DNA of 64,000 bases from Ardenticatenaceae bacterium. GTDB taxonomy: Bacteria; Chloroflexota; Anaerolineae; Promineifilales; Promineifilaceae. The position numbers and the translations under genes are program-made. Under the pieces are notes generated by a model. The model was not told where the DNA came from, searched no databases, and saw nothing but the letters and a program-made list of their open reading frames with translations. The stretch covers positions 1-64,000 of the forward strand of contig JACKBR010000017.1 of NCBI GenBank assembly GCA_020634495.1. Direction: 5' to 3'. Below are positions 60,287-64,000 of this stretch, one piece after another. Within the stretch, counting starts at the first letter, position 1, and the number at the start of each line of letters is the position of its first letter.

Positions 60287-60873
60287 AGCTGCTGGCCTTA
60301 CGCTGTCCATCTTGCGCCCAACCGCTAAAGCCACAAAGCCCGGAGGTGGTGGCGCTGCGCTGTGCTAATTGTGGAACGGCCGTTACCATCAACGACAATG
60401 GCCTGGACACGATTGCGCTCCAATTTGCCGCCTCAGCCGTAGAAACGTTTGCTGCCTGGGTGCCGCTCTGGGTGTTTAACGGCCGTGTCAACATCACCAG
60501 CCGCCAAACGCAGGGGCGCAACAAACAGGCCCAGCAAGATTCCGAGCAGCTGTGGGGCTACCCCCGCCGCCTGTACATACCCGCCTGGGAGCTGCCCACC
60601 AAAGCTGCCTGCCAGCTCGGCGGCGACATGGTGCAGCGGCAGCCGCAATTTCAGCGCACTGATCCGTCTGATAAACTCCCCTTCATTGAAGCCGTTGTCA
60701 CCCAGGAAGATGCCCTTAAGCTGCTGGAATTTGTGGTGTTCAATGTAGAAGCTGCCCGCAAAGATTGGCTCAAGGATTTGCAATTTACGATTGAAGCAGC
60801 CACGCCCCAGCTTTGGGCTATTCCCGCCCAGCGAGCGGGTAATGAGTGGCGCTTACAGCCGCTGCTTAAGTAA
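60283..60873 (+). CDS. Zinc-ribbon protein 3
   Basis: 196 residues, no membrane segment. N-terminal ribbon CPSCAQPL and CANCGTAV, then strand pairs AAWVPLWVFNGRVNITSRQT and YPRRLYIPAWELPTKAACQL, and a last part with FIEAVVTQEDALKLLEFVVF. Shares the Zn ribbon plus aromatic strand pair layout with the two genes before it, but is shorter and soluble. Its ATG overlaps the previous stop (ATGA), so the two are coupled. Probably forms a complex with them; unknown role. Followed by copy 2 of the multi-hairpin element. Confidence 0.8.
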   Translation: MKLLALRCPSCAQPLKPQSPEVVALRCANCGTAVTINDNGLDTIALQFAASAVETFAAWVPLWVFNGRVNITSRQTQGRNKQAQQDSEQLWGYPRRLYIPAWELPTKAACQLGGDMVQRQPQFQRTDPSDKLPFIEAVVTQEDALKLLEFVVFNVEAARKDWLKDLQFTIEAATPQLWAIPAQRAGNEWRLQPLLK

Positions 60874-60898
60874 AAAGTGGCAAGTGGGCTTTTGGCCC

Positions 60899-60998
60899 GC
60901 CCAGCCGTAAACGGACTGGGCTAGTTTGTGAAAGCCTCTTCGAGGCTCATTTTCAGCCCTGAAAGGGCTTCCATAGCTAGCCGGGGGCTTTAGCCCTC
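60899..60998. repeat. Multi-hairpin repeat element, copy 2
   Basis: Same order of four hairpins as 35501-35600: GCCCAGCCG/CGGACTGGGC, AGCCTC/GAGGCT, AGCCCT/AGGGCT and GGGGGCT/AGCCCTC (last one with a G-T pair). The match to copy 1 is over 85 % by eye. Also placed downstream of a plus-strand stop and flanked by AGTGAAAAGT words. Confidence 0.8.
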
Positions 60999-61006
60999 GG
61001 CGAACG

Positions 61007-61083
61007 AGAAAAGTGAAAAGTAGAAAGTGAAAAGTGGGAAAAGTTGTCAAGTTCTTTTTACTTTTCACTTATCACTTTTCACT
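61007..61083. repeat. AGTGAAAAGTAGAAAGTG inverted repeat
   Basis: GAAAAGTGAAAAGTAGAAAG at left faces CTTTTTACTTTTCACTTATC at right with further copies, before the ridA ribosome site. Confidence 0.7.
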
Positions 61084-61103
61084 CCCAACAAAAGGAGTAA
61101 AAG

Positions 61104-61493
61104 ATGAAAACAATCATTCACACCGATGAGGCACCGAAGGCAGTTGGCCCTTATTCGCAGGCGGTGCGCACGGGAAATTTGCTGTTCACCGCCGGGCAGG
61201 TGGCGCTAGACCCGGCGACGGGCAAGATGGTGGAGGGGGACATCGCCGTTCAGGCGGAGCAGGTGATGAAGAATTTGCGTGCTGTTTTGGCAGCGGCGGG
61301 CACCGGGTTTGAGCATGTGGTGAAAACGACCGTCTTTTTGGCAGATATGGCAGATTATGCGGGGATGAATGAGGTTTACGGCCGTTACCTTACCAGCAAC
61401 CATCCCGCCCGCTCTGCTTTTGCCGTGCGTGGCCTGCCGCTGGGGGCCAAAGTAGAAATCGAAATGGTGGCCGAAATCCCTGAGGCTGGCTAA
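61104..61493 (+). CDS. ridA: RidA family enamine/imine deaminase
   Basis: 129 residues. Hydrolyses reactive 2-aminoacrylate-type enamines made by PLP enzymes. Features: AVGPYSQAVRTGNLLFTAGQ, VVKTTVFLADMADYAGMNEV and the catalytic Arg in SAFAVRGLPLGAKVEIE (near residue 107). Length is normal. AAGGAG precedes the ATG. Its stop overlaps the ATG of the response regulator (TAATG), so they are co-translated, an unusual pairing without a known reason. Confidence 0.95.
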   Translation: MKTIIHTDEAPKAVGPYSQAVRTGNLLFTAGQVALDPATGKMVEGDIAVQAEQVMKNLRAVLAAAGTGFEHVVKTTVFLADMADYAGMNEVYGRYLTSNHPARSAFAVRGLPLGAKVEIEMVAEIPEAG

Positions 61494-62179
61494 TGCCCAA
61501 CGAAACCATTCTTGTCGTGGATGATGAAGCCAACATTCGCGATTTGGCCCGGCTGTACCTGGAAAAAGATGGCTACCAGGTGACGATTGCCCAAGACGGG
61601 GCGCAGGCGCTGCGGCTGGTGCAAGAAAACGAACCAGCCCTCATTGTGCTGGATTTGATGCTGCCGGAAGTGGATGGCTGGGAAGTTTGCCGCCGGGTGC
61701 GGGCGGATAGCAACGTGCCTATCCTGATGCTCACCGCCCGCGACGACGACATTGACAAGATAGTTGGGTTAGAAATGGGCGCGGATGATTACCTGATCAA
61801 GCCGTTTAATCCCCGCGAGCTGGTCGCCCGGGTGCGCGCCATTTTGCGCCGGACGACTGGCAGTGCCAATGTCAATTCTGGCGACGATGTGCGTCAGGTT
61901 GGTCAGGTTGCCATCGACCCCAAAAGCCGCGAGGTGATGGTGGCAGGCAAACGGATTCTCCTGCGCACTAAGGAGTTCGATTTGCTCTTGACGTTGGCCG
62001 ATCATCAAAACATTGTGTTGTCGCGGGATCAGCTGCTGGATTTGGTGTGGGGCTACGAGTTTTACGGCCAGACGCGCACGGTGGATGTGCATATTGCTCA
62101 TTTGCGAGAGAAGTTGGGCGACAGTCTGAAGATTGAGACGGTGTGGGGGATGGGGTATAAGTTGGTTAGTGAGCAGTAA
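61493..62179 (+). CDS. OmpR/PhoB-type response regulator
   Basis: 228 residues. Receiver domain with Asp10/Asp11, phospho-acceptor Asp54 (LIVLDLMLPEVDG), Thr81 and Lys103 (YLIKPFNPREL). C-terminal winged helix: EVMVAGKRILLRTKEFDLLL, QLLDLVWGYEFYGQTRTVDV, HIAHLREKLGDS. Regulates genes in response to the histidine kinase encoded next. The last residues (LVSEQ) are supplied by the CAGTAATCAGTAAG repeat. About 190 bases of repeats separate it from the kinase, so the pair may still be one transcript. Confidence 0.95.
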   Translation: MPNETILVVDDEANIRDLARLYLEKDGYQVTIAQDGAQALRLVQENEPALIVLDLMLPEVDGWEVCRRVRADSNVPILMLTARDDDIDKIVGLEMGADDYLIKPFNPRELVARVRAILRRTTGSANVNSGDDVRQVGQVAIDPKSREVMVAGKRILLRTKEFDLLLTLADHQNIVLSRDQLLDLVWGYEFYGQTRTVDVHIAHLREKLGDSLKIETVWGMGYKLVSEQ

Positions 62180-62247
62180 TCAGTAAGCAGTGTTCAGTGG
62201 GTCAGTAGTCAGTAGTCAGTTTACTGACCTACTGGTTACTGGTTTTA
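62166..62247. repeat. CAGTAATCAGTAAGCAGTG repeat
   Basis: About seven copies of a CAGTAATCAGT-like word and inverted forms (TTTACTGACCTACTGG), overlapping the end of the response regulator gene. Confidence 0.75.
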
Positions 62248-62302
62248 CAGGGTGGTTACACTTTTTTAATGGCGGCTTCATAACGGCCGTTTACACTCAC
62301 GA

Positions 62303-62354
62303 CCTAAGGGTTTACCTCGAACAACCAATGCTTACAATAATCCAAACCCTTAGG
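62303..62354. repeat. CCTAAGGGTTT inverted element
   Basis: Arms CCTAAGGGTTT (62303-62313) and AAACCCTTAGG (62344-62354), just before the histidine kinase start, third member of its family here. Confidence 0.75.
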
Positions 62355-62368
62355 GTGTAACGCAACGT

Positions 62369-63859
62369 ATGTTTCGATCATTACGCAGCCGTTTGCTGCT
62401 TTCCTACTCTTTTCTTGTGGTGGTGACCCTGTTTGTGGTCTCGCTGACGCTGGTGGCGCTGGGCGTGCAGCCCCGCCTGCGCTTTCAGCCAGCTTTGCAG
62501 CGGCTGGATATTGTCAGCCGGGCCAGTCGCAATGACGTGATCCGGCTTCAGGCCAACAGCGCCGATGAAGATAATTTTTTGCGGGCGCTTTTGCAAACAT
62601 TGACGGATACGGCCGAATCTAACAACGTGCGCGCCCTCATTGCCACCGCCAGCAATGCCGAAATCATCTTCGATTCTGATCCTTCACAAAGTTTGGTGGG
62701 CGTCAGAATTGAGGGGGTCGAGGTACCGCAAGACGCTTTGCCTACCGCCGATCCCAATACATTGGCTGTCCGCTTTGCAGACCCAGACGGCAATCGCTGG
62801 TTGGCTTACACGCGGGCAATTTCTAGCAGCGGTTTTGGCCGCTGGGTTGTGGTTTATGTGGTGCCGGAGCCTGGCCCCTTGGCCCTGCTGCGCGAGCTAG
62901 GATTTGGCGCTGCCTTTGTGCGTGCCGGGTTGGTCGGGGCGCTGTTTGCGGTGCTGCTGGCCTGGCTTATTGCCCGTTCTGTGGCTCGGCCGTTGCAGCG
63001 GATGGCCGGGGCGGCCGAGGCAATTGCTCAGGGCGAATATGAGCAGCAGCTGCCGTTGGAAGGGCCAGAAGAGGTGGTGCGCGTGGCCGAAAGCTTCAAC
63101 AGCATGTCGGCCCAGGTGGCGGCGACGCGGCAGGCCCAGCGCGATTTTGTGGCCAATGTTTCTCACGATTTGAAGACGCCCGTCACGTCGATTCAAGGAT
63201 GGAGCCAGGCGCTTTTGGATGGCACGGCCGTTTCTGCCGAAGACCAGACGCAGGCCGCCAACATCATTTACGGCGAGGCGGAGCGGATGGGGCGTATGGT
63301 GGCTCAACTGCTAGACCTGGCCAAAATTGAGTCTGGGCAGCTAAGGTTGAACCTGGCCCCGGTAGATCTGGCAGGTGTGTGTACGGCCGTCCGCCAAAAT
63401 TTGCTGCCTCGCGCCCAGACGCATCAGGTTCACCTGACGTTTGAGGCGGAACCGATACCGCCCATTTGGGGCGATTATGATCGCTTGATTCAGGTGGTGT
63501 CTAACCTGGTAGAGAATGCCCTGAACCACACGCCAGAAGGTGGGCGGATTCATATGCAGGTACGGCCGTATGGCAAGAAAGCGGTTGAGCTAACGGTACA
63601 AGACACGGGCAAAGGGATGCCGCCGGAGCAGCTGGGTCGTATTTTTGAGCGTTTTTACCAGGTAGATAAATCCCGCGTGCGTGAAGGTGGCCGTGGGGGA
63701 GCCGGGCTGGGTTTATCGATTGTGCAAGAGTTGGTGCTGCTGCATAACGGCCGTATCCAAGTCAAGAGCGAAGTAGGCAAAGGCAGCCAGTTCATTGTTC
63801 GTTTGCCCACCAGCCAGGATTCAGAAGCCTCAACCATTCTCGAAAGAAGCCGAAAATAA
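62369..63859 (+). CDS. Membrane sensor histidine kinase with HAMP domain
   Basis: 496 residues. Two membrane helices (about 10-32, LLLSYSFLVVVTLFVVSLTL; about 178-200, RAGLVGALFAVLLAWLIARS) enclose an extracytoplasmic sensor domain. HAMP follows (RSVARPLQRMAGAAEAIAQG), then HisKA with the phospho-acceptor in ANVSHDLKTPVTS, and HATPase: N box LVENALNHTPEGG, G1 VQDTGKGMP, F box IFERFYQV, G2 GGAGLGLSIV. Cognate partner of the response regulator upstream. PhoR-like in layout; the signal is unknown. Several ACGGCCGT sites fall in the kinase part. Confidence 0.95.
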   Translation: MFRSLRSRLLLSYSFLVVVTLFVVSLTLVALGVQPRLRFQPALQRLDIVSRASRNDVIRLQANSADEDNFLRALLQTLTDTAESNNVRALIATASNAEIIFDSDPSQSLVGVRIEGVEVPQDALPTADPNTLAVRFADPDGNRWLAYTRAISSSGFGRWVVVYVVPEPGPLALLRELGFGAAFVRAGLVGALFAVLLAWLIARSVARPLQRMAGAAEAIAQGEYEQQLPLEGPEEVVRVAESFNSMSAQVAATRQAQRDFVANVSHDLKTPVTSIQGWSQALLDGTAVSAEDQTQAANIIYGEAERMGRMVAQLLDLAKIESGQLRLNLAPVDLAGVCTAVRQNLLPRAQTHQVHLTFEAEPIPPIWGDYDRLIQVVSNLVENALNHTPEGGRIHMQVRPYGKKAVELTVQDTGKGMPPEQLGRIFERFYQVDKSRVREGGRGGAGLGLSIVQELVLLHNGRIQVKSEVGKGSQFIVRLPTSQDSEASTILERSRK

Positions 63860-63861
63860 AA

Positions 63862-63882
63862 AGGGCGCTCACCGGGAGTGCA
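63862..63882 (-). terminator. Terminator of the right-end NUDIX gene
   Basis: On the minus strand GCACTC / GAGCGC arms around CCGGT are followed by CCTTTTTATTTTC. The histidine kinase stop lies at 63859. Confidence 0.55.
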
Positions 63883-63890
63883 AAAAAATA

Positions 63891-64000
63891 TCATAAAGCA
63901 GTGAGTTGGTTGGTGGTCTGACGCAGCCGTTCCAGGAATTCGCTGAGGAGTATAGCCGTGGCTCCCCACACTTTGTGCCCGCGTACGTTGTAGTAGGGGA
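63891..64000 (-). CDS. NUDIX hydrolase (CoA pyrophosphatase-like), C-terminal end
   Basis: The last 35 codons of a gene that runs off the window. The sequence PYYNVRGHKVWGATAILLSE then FLERLRQTTNQLTAL matches the C-terminal end of CoA diphosphatase-type NUDIX proteins, where GH-x-I/V-WG-x-T-A is typical. The NUDIX box itself would lie outside the window, so the family call rests on this tail only. Ends facing the histidine kinase gene. Confidence 0.6.
   Translation of the reverse strand, partial: PYYNVRGHKVWGATAILLSEFLERLRQTTNQLTAL

Overview
The window is about 55 % GC by eye and looks like a chromosomal segment of a Chloroflexota bacterium (Anaerolineae/Ardenticatenia-like). This is inferred from gene content (PknB-like kinases fused to FHA and TSP3 repeats, DUF2089, ECF42 with a DGPF partner, a leucyl-tRNA synthetase with SVGH in place of HIGH) and from the dense dispersed repeats. 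No rRNA, tRNA, CRISPR array or transposase gene was seen.

Layout. 1-2.1 kb: phosphoenolpyruvate carboxylase (cut by the window edge) and a NUDIX hydrolase. 2.3-7.5 kb: an Hsp70-like ATPase with a GyrA-type pinwheel-like tail, then two helical-repeat proteins and a DUF2089 regulator with a clear promoter. 7.6-10 kb: an ABC ATPase with altered catalytic motifs and a cNMP-binding histidine kinase. 10.3-17.2 kb: two tandem receptor-like Ser/Thr kinases. 17.3-23.6 kb: an aminotransferase, a VapBC module, a lipoprotein and a FAD/Fe-S oxidoreductase; all except the VapBC pair carry frameshifts. 24-30.5 kb: YigZ, ribokinase and nucleoside hydrolase (nucleoside salvage), a secreted propeller protein, a glycosyltransferase and PlsC. 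30.7-38.5 kb: GMC oxidoreductase and glycine-betaine ABC transporter genes, with modBA lying between the transporter core and its binding protein. 38.7-46.5 kb: small enzymes, the DGPF/ECF42 pair, a shortened YetF, HigBA, a HEPN-like gene and a frameshifted alanine racemase. 46.7-53.3 kb: a membrane FHA-like protein, a hydrolase, DUF1990, a GCS2 ligase, a GbsR-type regulator, YjjX and PgeF. 53.3-57.9 kb: a structured leader, leuS, a LysM protein and EF-P. 58-64 kb: three zinc-ribbon proteins, RidA, a two-component system and the 3' end of a NUDIX gene.

The strongest window-wide signal is the octamer palindrome ACGGCCGT: about 110 exact copies counted by eye where one or two are expected, in genes and between them. 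This resembles the cyanobacterial HIP1 octamer. A second layer is a set of dispersed low-complexity repeat families (words such as GGAGATTGGAGACTGG, AGTGAAAAGT, CACTGATTACTGACC, ACAGAGTTCACAGAG, CGCAGATTACGCAG) and several hairpin elements. They fill the gaps between genes, supply the stop codons of at least eight genes, and sit in frame inside at least five genes, including leuS and an ECF sigma factor. Frameshifts concentrate in 16.6-22.6 kb and 45.0-46.1 kb across unrelated genes, which suggests local consensus errors more than biological decay.
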